From contig NC_058521.1 in NCBI RefSeq assembly GCF_904849725.1, positions 436,374,676 to 436,438,675 of the forward strand: a DNA stretch of 64,000 nucleotides. Reading direction: 5' to 3'. Below the pieces are notes generated by a model that did not search any database, was not told the origin of the DNA, and saw only the letters and a program-made list of their open reading frames with translations. The DNA is from Hordeum vulgare subsp. vulgare. Lineage: Eukaryota > Streptophyta > Magnoliopsida > Poales > Poaceae. Position 1 is the stretch's first letter. The number at the start of each line of letters is the position of its first letter. A program made the translations under genes and the position numbers. Shown here one piece after another: positions 46,871 to 56,040 of the stretch.

Positions 46871-47290
46871 TGTGACACTCTCACGTAATAAGGAGCCGAG
46901 GTTGTATACGCCCAGGGCCCCCCGAGGACGCGGAAGGGGTCCACCCCATGCCTAGCGGAAGACCTAGGCTCCGCGCTGGGTGCAAATGGAGGAAATCAAC
47001 AGAGTCCATCAATGGCTTCCGAAATCAGGCGCCTATGCCTTGGGGATAGGGACACTCGCGAGGCCAAAGCGTCCTCGCTACCTCCCATATACACCCCCAC
47101 CGTGACACTCGCACATAATAATGAGCCGAGGCTGTATACGCCCAGGGCCTCCCGAGGACGCGGAAGGGGTCCATACCACGCCTAGTGGAAGCCCTACGCT
47201 CCGCGTTGGGGAAGAAATGGGGGCAATCAACTCAGTCCACCAATGACTATGTGTGCAGCTCGCAAGGAAATCAGCACAGTCCACCAATGA
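46871..47290 (+). repeat. Tandem repeat 2 of element G, period 230 bp, 2 copies
   Basis: Copies start at 46871 and 47101 (gtgacactc.cac.taata) and share tatacgcccagggcc and cccgaggacgcggaagggg. Such arrays are common between coding region and 3' LTR in plant gypsy elements. Confidence 0.8.
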
Positions 47291-48117
47291 CTATGTCAGG
47301 CTAGGTGCCGGACGCGGCATTTGCTACTTCCTGGATTTTGAACTATCTTATGCCCAACTTAAATCTCTGAATTTTAAGAGTTGACGTTTGAAAAACAAAA
47401 GGGGGGATTTCTCTTACGCTTTCTCGTTTCGCCGGTTTCGAAGCCTCTTTTTCTGGATGACATTCTCTGAGGAGCTGAGCGTTCCACACCGCACCTAGGA
47501 ACCGAGGAGCGAAAGCAAGGACTTGTCGTCCTAGGGGCAAACATTTTCAACGGTCGACCCCCACTCGGGGACACGGATCGAAGCACGATACCACCCCAAA
47601 GAGTCTCGGGGGGCCTTAGGGCGCCCTGGGCGATGACCAAAGGGTCTCCACCACGCCCCAACGACAAATCAGGAGCTACTCACGAGGAGCTACGGAAAGG
47701 ATTGGCGAAATACCACGATCTTAGTACCCCGCAGGCCCATACTGGGGCCGTCTAGTTTCAAATCAAACTAACCATGAGTTAAAACCACGCACACTAACGA
47801 GAAAATGCAGGGCCCAAGGACTAAACCACGGCAACGAACGAGGCCACCGACCAAGCGTGCAATAGCACAACCGATGCCTCGAGAGGATAGGGCCTCCTGA
47901 GGGCCCGGGCTGCCGTTGCCCTGGAGCAACGACTGGGTCATCGACGGGCCTTATGCAAGGACACCGAGCCACATTGACTACCAACGAGCAAGCCGCCAAT
48001 CCAAGAGCGAGGGGAAAATGGATAACGGCGAAGGTAACATGCAAAACTTTAACGCCCACCATGGCAAAGTTCATGGTTCACTGTTACACGGACTGGATTA
48101 CAGAAGCGAGGAGACAC
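47291..48117 (+). other. Element G non-coding stretch before the antisense gene
   Basis: I see no conserved ORF, repeat or motif here. Confidence 0.5.
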
Positions 48118-48980
48118 CTAGGGGGAGGGGTCGCCGGCGTCGCCCTTCGCGCCGGCATGCTCGGCGTTGAAGCCCTCCTCCTCACTGCAGGCGGGCACCT
48201 GGACGTACCGCTCCACTAGCGCGTCCACGGGCAGGCGGACTTCGTCTCGGAGAAGTATCCGGGATGCAGTAGGCACCGGCTCGACGACACGCTGTAGATC
48301 GACCTCCGGGACGAGGCGGCGCAGGTGGGAGAAGTCGAGCCTCAAGGCAAGGCCGAGAAGCTTGCGCGTGTCGGACGCATTGTCCTCCTCCATGCGGGAG
48401 ACGCCGGCCTCCAGCGTCGCCACTACCTTTTGGAAGAAGGCGAGGTAGCCCCCGTCGCTTCTCACATTCGGTAGCGATGGGGCATCCCCCACGAATCGGC
48501 GCGTCGCACGCACCACCCGGCCGGCAATGCCCTCGAACTGCTTTACTCGCTGGGATGCCAGTGGCCAGGCATATGACGCCTCGCCCTGGGGGCCTGAACA
48601 GTGTCGGCCGGCTCCTGAACCGGCCTCTAAAGTGACACCAGTTCCTCCTTGGCCTCCTCTTCGCCCTGGCGAGCGTCCAGGAGGGCAACCCGAGCGCTCT
48701 CGATTTGGGCCCGCAACCCTTCCACCTCCTCCTCAAGCTCGCTAAGCTTGGGCTTCTTGGTGGTGGGCGCTCTGGACAAAAGGGAAGATCAACCACCGAG
48801 AAGTAGATGAGACAACAAGGAAAAGGAGTGCAAGTGATGAGCTTACTCATCAGCCAGAGTCCAGCGGTGGCGGATGCGCGGCGACCCCGACGGTCCCCCT
48901 CCGCTACTACCGGGGGCTGACGAGGGCGCGGGCAGAGCCACGCGCTTTCCCTGGATGGAATCGTCTCCTGGAGACGCCAT
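48118..48980 (-). pseudogene. Antisense two-exon gene of element G (coiled-coil protein, unknown function)
   Basis: Exon 1 (48980-48847) starts at an ATG with MASPGDDSIQGKRV and ends at a GTAAGC donor. The 75-bp intron (48846-48772) ends TTTTGTCCAG. Exon 2 continues in frame into KKPKLSELEEEVEGLRAQ, a clear coiled coil, then meets a TAG at 48627-48629. After one frameshift (48520-48610) the protein continues to 48118 with FQKVVATLEAGVSRMEED, LLGLALRLDFSHLRRLVP and LVERYVQVPACSEEEGF. A TATA box lies about 110 bp before the ATG. It runs opposite to the element, next to the 3' LTR. Extra antisense ORFs there are known from Grande-like elements. I cannot name a domain. Confidence 0.65.
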
Positions 48981-49086
48981 CGAAGACGAAGAAGTGAAGG
49001 AGAAAAGAGGTTTTCTCTCAACGGAGCAAGGGAGCAGAGAGGGAGCTCAAGATCACAGTGCCTCCCCCGTTCTAGGGGCGAGGCAA

Positions 49087-49093
49087 ATTTATA
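49087..49093 (-). promoter_or_regulatory. TATA box of the antisense gene in G
   Basis: On the minus strand CCTATAAATTT. The ATG follows about 107 bp downstream, after a CT-rich leader (ctccctctctgctccc). Confidence 0.6.
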
Positions 49094-49455
49094 GGCGAGC
49101 TGCAGCCACCAACCTTCGTGGGAGCGCGAGCGTAAAGCGCCACTCAAGGGCCGCGAGGTGGGCTGACGGGAGCGTCAGCGCCCACGTCGCTTCACCTGTC
49201 AAGCGAGCGGTCACGTCCGCGAGGGCTGTTAGATGTGGTCAGGCCGCACTAGTGCCATTCAATGAGAACAATGATGGCATGCGCGGTTCTTGGAGATCAT
49301 GTTGTCATGGCCTGCTGCACCCCGGAGGCCTCGAGGAGCAAGAGCATCACCGCATGACGGTTGCACACGTGTGCCGCCTGGCCCGCAGGCGATAAGGGCC
49401 CGCGACGTTTCAGGCCGTCCTCAAAGCTTCGCCGAGAGGCCATCCCATGTGTGCC

Positions 49456-49472
49456 TTGGGCCCGGGGGCTAC
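49456..49472 (+). other. Polypurine tract of element G
   Basis: cttgggcccgggggctac ends at the LTR start; this form is common in grass gypsy elements. Confidence 0.7.
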
Positions 49473-50349
49473 TATCGGCGTTCTAGGAATGGGGGTACCC
49501 AAACCTGCCTGCCTGCGGCCCAGGGCTGGCCCACTTCATCGACTAAAACCAACGGGCCCGGCACCACTCAAGGCAAGGCCTTCGCGAGGGACCGAACCTC
49601 GGGAGGAGGAACAACGTCAAGACCCATAGAAGGTCTCCTCAGGACCCCTCCGGAGCGATGGAGATTCCGAAGCAAAACCCAACCTCAGGAGCCAAGGATG
49701 ACGCGGAGAAGGGACAGGCGAGCAGCAGATTGCAGGATGGTGCAGTTTCCCCGTTCGTGCAAAGGAGGGAAGGACGTACGCGGGTTCCGAAGGCATCTCC
49801 CAAAGGTTTCCATTCTGGTGCAACAAGGCCATCACCACCCGCCGGCAGGACGGGCGTCACCCGTGGACCCGTCCGTGCTGCGCTAACATCCACTTTTGCA
49901 GGCGAAGACCACCTTTGGGGTAGGGGAACATGTTCCCGTGTTCCCCTTAAAATATTGTCCATTGTGGGATCCCTTCCCGCCCAAGAGATAAGGGAAGAGG
50001 ACCGGAGCCACGACTATATATAGAGGATAGGTTGCTCCGTAGGGCGAGGGGGATTCATTGACCCACCGGCGCCATGCAAAGGCCAGCCAGCCTCCAGAGG
50101 CCCTCAAACACTGTACTAGTTCATCCACCAACCTCCACGAGAGGCAATCCACCAAAGCAGGAGTAGGGTATTACGCTACTCAGTGGCCCGTACGTGGGTA
50201 AACTGTCGTGTTCTGTGTCTTCCTCTCCATCGAGTGAGTTCCTTACGATCTCCACCGAGTAGCCAGCTAGGTGAGGCGAGTCCAAGAGAGATCTTCACAC
50301 ACGCCCTGGTTTCGAATCTTAAGGGTTTTGCGGAGCCCAAAATCCAACA
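49473..50349 (+). repeat. 3' LTR of element G
   Basis: 877 bp, from TATCGGCGTTCTAGG to AAAATCCAACA, with a TATA box at 50014-50023. The perfect TAATG duplication follows. Confidence 0.9.
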
Positions 50350-51846
50350 TAATGTAAAAAACATGACTATGGCAAGTGATGGTTGTGAGAGGTCGTGGAT
50401 AACCTAGTCACGCGGAACGTGATAGGTTATGTCCTGGTCATGACAAGTGCATAATTGTGATGTGAAGATAGTGATAACTCCAGCATCGACCTAGATCGAG
50501 TCTTGTCACACTCTTAGTTTCATTGTCGTGCTACCATTGTTTCCTGAATGAGGATTCGGTATAGTCGGTCGTTGGCCTATTATCAGTCACACACCAAGTA
50601 GAGGGGTCGGGATGAAGGTATCCATGGCCCTCGACTAAATCCAGTCATCCGGTCAGGGGGCATGGGTGTTTACGGTTTGGGACCGAGAGGGAGGGCACTC
50701 CCTTGTAGCGCGCGGTATAAATTTGATGCCATGCTAGTCGAGGTCGGAGCCTCCCCGTCTTATGGTTTTGCCCTGGCATCGTAGTCCAGGTGAAGACGGG
50801 CTTCACGGGGGTAAAATGGGTGTGTGCTGGTTCTGAGTGTATGCCTCTAAAATACCGTACGCGGGATTAGTCATATGGACTATCGGAACGTGTGATCTAT
50901 GGGCAAATAGTAAACCCCCTGAACAGTCAAAACTATTCAGTAGTCGTGTACATGGTTAAGGACGGTTGTTTGACACGTGAAGTGTCGGTCTTTGAGTCAG
51001 TCCTTGGAGTACAAGTTGGTTGAACCATAATGGTTCTGGATATCTAACGGTATTGCGGAAACATTTATTGTTAACATCTTGGCTCAAAAATTATCCTGAA
51101 GGTTGGTTGTACCACCCGGATAATTCTTATTTATTTTTATGCCCTCTCTGTGGTGTCTCTAAGACGCCCGACCATGGCTTGTTATTTACTTTTTATGCCC
51201 TTTTTGTGGTGTCGCTAAGACGCCCGATTGTGGCTTGTTACTTATTTTTGTGCTCTCTCTGTGGTGTTGCTAAGATGCCTCACTGTGGCTTGTTATTTAT
51301 TTTTTATGCCCTCTCTGTGGTGTCGCTAAGACGCCCGATTGTGGCTTGTTATTTATTTTTATGCCCTCTTTGTAGTGTCGCTAAGTACTCACTGGCTTTT
51401 TGATGTGGCGAGATAGGGATGAAGGAGACCTCATGGATGAAGAGTTTGATAGCGAGTCCGATGTCTAGAGGAGTCCAAGTCAGTCTTGCGATCTTGGAGT
51501 CTGCCGTTGTATTATTTCACCTCTTCCACCATCGTGAATAAATCGTCGAGCCTCACTCTGACGCTTGGCACGTAGTAGTACTTGCCACGTCACTTTACTC
51601 TGATGTGACGTGCGCCTTTTATTAGGAGTAGTAGAGTTATCACATTACCACTATAACATTTCCGTCTATGTGAGACTTGGACATGTTGTAATAAATTGTA
51701 GAGCAACCTCTGCTCTATCTTTTAATATTAAGTACTACTGGTTTTCTGTATCAAGATGAGTCCATCAGTGGGAAATATTTTTCTACACTGGTGACGCACA
51801 TGGCTGATTTCCAATAAATTATTTTATTTGAAAACCGACCGTGACA
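50350..51846 (+). repeat. LTR F, right part
   Basis: It continues F after the G insertion and ends CCGTGACA. It holds the tandem repeat at 51141-51395 and an AT-rich end. Short open frames have no known product. Confidence 0.55.
51141..51395 (+). repeat. Five tandem copies of a 55-57 bp unit in LTR F
   Basis: Copies start at about 51141, 51197, 51252, 51308 and 51363. Each reads gccctctctgtggtgtcgc, then taagacgcccgattgtggct, then tgttatttatttttat, with small changes. They sit in the U5/R-like end of the LTR. Confidence 0.85.
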
Positions 51847-52302
51847 AACACACACCCTCGGAGATACTTGTATAGTATCTTTATGGTCACCCAGTTACAA
51901 AGTGTCGTTTGATACACACAAGGCATTTCTTCGGTGTGAGGGGGTTCCATGATCTCATGGTCTTAAGAACAGATACTTCATATGTAGAAAGCGGTAGAAA
52001 TAAACTTAGGATACGATTAAATGCTATGCTTACGGTTGGGTCCTATCCATCACATCATTCTCCTAATGATGTGATCTCATTATCACACAACAACTCATGT
52101 CTATGGTTAGAAACATTAACCATCTTTGATCAATGAGCTACTCTAATAGATCCTCACTAGTGACACGGTGTTGTCTATGTATCCACACATGTATCTGAGT
52201 TTTCGGCCAATACAATTACACCATTGATAATAAACAATTATCACGAACAAGTAAATATGATAATAACCAATTTATTATTGTCTCTAGGGCATATTTCCAA
52301 CA
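51847..52302 (-). repeat. 5' LTR of H, outer part
   Basis: On the minus strand this is the first ~455 bp of a BARE/Angela-type LTR, starting TGTTGGAAATATGCCCTAGA. With 33453-34698 it gives a 1.70 kb LTR, the usual length for the group. Confidence 0.85.
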
Positions 52303-52610
52303 CCTCAACCCACAATCCATGAGTGCGCTCAAGGGGAACCATGAGTCATGGCTTAATCCCATGCAATTGTTCGTGATTGGCACTTTGCTTTACCGTTAGA
52401 CTACGGATGTGATACAGAGGCCAGATCTAGTCGGATGTGCTCCTTCTCGCAAAACTGCTTCATAGCTTATTTGGACAAGTTGGTGCCATTATAAATGATA
52501 ACGTTGTGTGGGTAACCAAAGCGAAAAATCATTTTTTCAAGAATTGACAGTTGCTGCGCCGACACAAATGCTGATAGGCTCTGCCTCTACATACTCATGG
52601 TGAAGGGATG
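52303..52610 (-). pseudogene. Gypsy integrase remnant, cut by H
   Basis: Translation of the minus strand shows YVEAEPIS, FRFGYPHNVI, NGTNLSK, QFCEKEHIRLDLASV and, after a frameshift, LMVPLERTHGLWVE. This is the second half of a plant Ty3/Gypsy integrase core, with stops inside. It ends exactly at the LTR of H, so H inserted into it. It runs opposite to the LTR of J at 61501, so it may belong to another, older element or an inverted piece. Confidence 0.7.
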
Positions 52611-53439
52611 ATAAACCCATGTCTTCATATTATTCGAGATGGGCGTCATGAGTCGGCTCACTAGGTGGAGCCGAGTTATGTTCCACTGTAGTTTTCACCA
52701 GAACTGTCAAAGTCTTGGGTGGAGTATGGTGTTTAGTATGAGTAACCACCACCTCATCTTCCACCGGCTTAGGACTGGCCATGGCTGGTGGCATGTTATC
52801 CATCACCACATCCATCATTGCCTCTTGTTGGTCTTGAAGGACTGAGTCATCCAAGATCGGCTCATCTTGGAAGGGAGTACCTTGGGCTAGCTCAGTCCTT
52901 GCCGACTCACTAGTGTTCATGACAGCACCACCACAGCTTATTGTCTCTGCTCCAGCACTAGCGGCTATGGAAGGAGTCGTCTTTTCCTTGAGTGTTGCCT
53001 TGGCCCTGTTCAAAAAGATAAAGGAATACATATAAGGTATGGAGACATTTGCAAATTATTACTGTTACAATTGAAGTGTCGGCTAACCCAACGTTAATGG
53101 TAAAGTCGGCATTGGTGCTTGAGGCGCGAGATGAAGGTGAGGAAGCCACAAACGCTGGGTTTGAAGGACTCATCGGTGCCTTCATTTGCACGGATCGAGG
53201 ACAGGAAGCAAAAGGACTTGATTTTTCATACCTACAATCCCGACATGGATATGGCTCCAGAGAGAGACCTTCGTGAAGATCCACTGAGTCGGAACTCTGG
53301 GTCTTCCTTTTCTTGCTCTCGGCATGCTGAATTATCTTCAAAGGTAAGTGGGTATCCATATAAGCGGATGTGTGTGAAAATGGTACCTTTCAAACAACAA
53401 GTCGGACCTGCCTTTTGCCCAGAGTCTTAGAGCAAGAGA

Positions 53440-53843
53440 TGTTGGAACCGAAGACGTCGGAGTGCTCTCTCTCTCTCGCAGATCGCAGAGGGCTGAAGGT
53501 AGACGGAGGAGAGGGTTTTTGGTGCTGCGTGCAACAACTGCAGCTTTTCTCACTTCTATTACTCTTATTTGTAAACGTTACAGAGAAAGATCAACCACGT
53601 CCGCGAGCTTACCGGTCGTGCCATCCCACGACGCTCGTGATCCGGGTGATGTGCGCGAGCCGCCGGCTGTATTCAGCATGCCATCCCATGCCCAGCAACG
53701 GCCGCGCCAAGCTAGCTACTTCTAACTGAAAATGAGCTATTCTAACGGGAGCTGACTACCGGCCCACATGGCCGTTTATTCAGTTGGCTGAAGAAATGCA
53801 AACCTAGCTACTGAAACCGGGCCGTGGAATTACAGGTTCAACA
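53440..53843 (-). mobile_element. Element N: 404-bp solo LTR of a copia related to K
   Basis: It has TGTTGGAACC at one end and GGTTCAACA at the other, near-inverted termini, and a perfect AGAGA duplication (53435-53439, 53844-53848). The interior resembles the LTR of K in arrangement (ctctctctctcgcagatcgc; tttttggtgctg; gttacagagaaag; cgtgccatcccacgacgctc). It sits inside an intron of the antisense gene. Confidence 0.75.
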
Positions 53844-54253
53844 AGAGACACTAGGATTTACCTCTTGTTCTGTCGGCTCACCACCACCAAAGAAACTCTG
53901 AGAAGAGTCGGTGTCAGGAAGTGCAATAAACAGCCAACCCAAAAAATCGGGCTTTGCCTCATTTGTCTCACCATTTTGTATCTTCTCTACTTCCTCTTCA
54001 GGGGATTAGGAGCTTGATAATCAGTTTTCCACTGTTCATTGTCATGTTGAAAAATATAAGCCATTTTTCTTAAAGGGGTCAAAAGGAGATAAAGAGTGTA
54101 TTGACAAAATAAAGGAGCCGACTTACCTCAGGGGTCGGGCTAACAACGAAAAATGGAGCCACACCAAGGACTACAATGTCTTCAGTGTTTTCCCCAACCA
54201 AGGCTTTGATTGCCTCGATCATTTCCTTGAGTGAGTGGGTATGCTTTGATAAC

Positions 54254-55047
54254 TGATACGTCTCCAATGTATCTATAACTTTTTATTGTTTCATGCTATT
54301 ATATTATCATTTAATAACACATTTAAGCATTTACTTACTTCTTTATATTATTTTGAAGCACTAACCATTAACCCAGTGACAAGCCAGTTGTTATTTTCTG
54401 CATGTTTTGGCCTTTTATACTGTATCAAACAAAGTCCAAATACCCCGAAACTTTTTGATTATTTTTGAACAAAAATAAGACCTGGAAGTTTCAAAGGAAT
54501 ACCGGAGGGCACACATTGTGCCGCCAAGCCAACATGGCATTCTTAGGGGGGTGGCCGCACACTGATGGCTTGAGGCCACCTCCCAACTCTCCTGGCCCTG
54601 TTCTCTAGCCTATAAATTCACATATATTCCAAAAACTCTAGAAGAGCATCCCAAAACACTTTTTCTGCTGCCGTAAGTCTCCGCTCCGTCGTGTGTCCAT
54701 CTAGAGCCCTATTCTGGTAATATATATCCTGAGGCACGACACCATAATATTTATCCTCATACCCCGAAACAAAGGGATAAGTAGTACAAACTTCCTTTTT
54801 ATTTCCAATTTATATTGATCAAATTATCTATCTACCACTACTTATCGCTTGCAAGTAACGACTTCAAGGGGATTTACATCCCTATTACCGGCGTTGGGTG
54901 CAAGTGTGTGCTCTTTTGTGTGTAGGCGTCGAATACAAGAAATTGCATGGTACCCCTATTGGTTCGATACCTTCGTTCTCACTGAGGGAAATACTTACCT
55001 TTACTATTCTACATCATCCCCTTCTATTTGAGAAAAAATCCAACACA
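54254..55047 (+). mobile_element. Element L: ~794-bp LTR of the TGATACGTCTCC class (probable solo LTR)
   Basis: It begins TGATACGTCTCCAATG and ends in AAAAATCCAACACA. The host exon reads through once it is removed. The flanks are gataac and gatcac, a worn duplication. It is about half the length of the LTRs of A and B, so it is another family or a deleted copy. Confidence 0.7.
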
Positions 55048-55639
55048 GATCACAAGTATCATGAACCGCAGACCATCTTCTGGATCTTCAATATATTTGC
55101 ACTAGGTAGGCAGCGGAAACTAAGGGGCCGAATCCGCCACTCCATCTAGTGTTGGGTCAGGTCGATGCCCGTCAAGACATGAGCAATCAACGCATTAATA
55201 TGTGCAAGCCCGGCTTGAATTTCTTCCTCTCTGCTACTGGTGCATCATTGCAGAGGTTTTCCTTATAAACAAGTCGACTGTCATGGTAACCCGACATAGA
55301 AGACTGGCCTTCAGGCCAGGTGTCTTTCCAGTAGAAGAAGGTCATGTGCCACCCTTTAGGATGACTCACCAGCTTAATGTGGGGAAAAATGTCATCTTTC
55401 CGCTTATGTATGGTTACAACACCACACTCTATGGGAGGTCCGTTGCTACACCCCGTCTGCTTGTTGTAGTAGAAGAATTCCAGGAACAGGCCTACTGTTG
55501 GTTCCATTTGAAAATAAACTACACACCAGGTCTAGAAGTTGCTCAAGTTAAGTATGTCATAGAGCCCTAGGTCGTGAGGATGCAAATTGTACACACGCGG
55601 AACATCCGTGAAGAATTTGGAACCAATTAGTGTGAAACC
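55048..55639 (-). pseudogene. Antisense gene of J, middle exon part between L and K
   Basis: It encodes the conserved core on the minus strand: FFTDVPRVYNLHPHDLGLYD, then (after a TAG near 55520) VGLFLEFFYYNKQTGC, HKRKDDIFPHIKLVSHPKGW, FYWKDTWPEGQSSM and RLVYKENLCNDAP. The end reads LTGIDLTQH then a stop, WRIRPLSFRCLPSA. This block makes the family assignment firm. Confidence 0.78.
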
Positions 55640-56024
55640 TGTCGTCGCAAATCGAACGAGAGAGAGAGATGCGAGCTCTTTGCAATCGACTGTCAGTAGT
55701 TTTTGGTGCTGTGGCCACTGCCCCAGCGTTTTCTGTTGCTTCTCTTGCGTATTATCTCTGTTACAGAAAGTCCTAGCTAACTACCCTGGCCAGCTCGATG
55801 TGATCCGGATTGACCGCGCCATCCCACGATCTCCAGTACCACATGCGCGTGCTGACCGGGAGAAAGAAACTAACTTACAGAAGAATCAAGAGAATGAGCG
55901 ATTGCGCCTACTGCACGTCCTCAGCCCGCCAGCATGGAGCGCGGGAATAGCTGGTCCAAACAACCATGCAGGCTTATTTGAAAACAGAAACAAACTACCT
56001 GACCTGAGCTTAGTTCTTCTAACA
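55640..56024 (-). repeat. 3' LTR of element K
   Basis: Plus-strand ends tgtcgtcgcaaatcg ... ttcttctaaca. It is the same length as the other LTR, with no gap between the two. Confidence 0.92.
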
Positions 56025-56036
56025 TTTCTCCCCCTT
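56025..56036 (-). other. Polypurine tract of element K
   Basis: AAGGGGGAGAAA on the minus strand, touching the LTR. The pol stop codon is at 56041-56043. Confidence 0.85.
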
Positions 56037-56040
56037 AAGC

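Larger units (their letters stand above)
36919..50349 (+). mobile_element. Element G: complete non-autonomous LTR retrotransposon with an antisense gene
   Basis: Both LTRs are 877 bp (36919-37795 and 49473-50349), and the target duplication TAATG is perfect (36914-36918 and 50350-50354). After removing nested element B, the internal domain is about 4.9 kb with a primer-site hairpin, two tandem repeat arrays, a minus-strand two-exon gene and a polypurine tract. I find no gag or pol. Plus-strand orientation is set by the tract before the right LTR and by the LTR TATA boxes. The antisense gene near the 3' LTR recalls Grande-type gypsy elements. Confidence 0.88.
34699..51846 (+). mobile_element. 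Element F: long LTR without internal domain (probable solo LTR), interrupted by G
   Basis: Without G, F is about 3.7 kb with CGTAACACCG at one end (expected TGTAACACC) and CCGTGACA at the other. It contains a TATA box but no primer site, gag or pol. It splits the LTR of H cleanly. Flanks are aacgg (34694-34698) and aacac (51847-51851), only 3 of 5 matching, so the duplication is worn. The long-LTR style resembles gypsy elements, but it is not the same family as C. Confidence 0.6.
30108..52302 (-). mobile_element. Element H: Ty1/Copia retrotransposon of BARE/Angela type, interrupted
   Basis: The right edge is a BARE/Angela-type LTR start (on the minus strand TGTTGGAAATATGCCC, ending at 52302). 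Internal gag, protease and integrase follow on the minus strand to 30108, where element I cuts the Pol region. Reverse transcriptase and the 3' LTR lie beyond the window. The 5' LTR is split by the F-G-B nest (34699-51846). Coding parts have several stops and at least one frameshift, so it is an old, dead copy. Confidence 0.85.

Noticed and set aside
48182..49147. 321-codon minus-strand open frame in G
   Set aside because: It is out of frame with the spliced coiled-coil gene that has ATG, splice signals and TATA. It looks like a shadow of that gene in GC-rich DNA.
51141..51395. Regular array resembling a CRISPR
   Set aside because: The whole unit repeats without distinct spacers, it lies in a plant LTR, and there are no cas genes.
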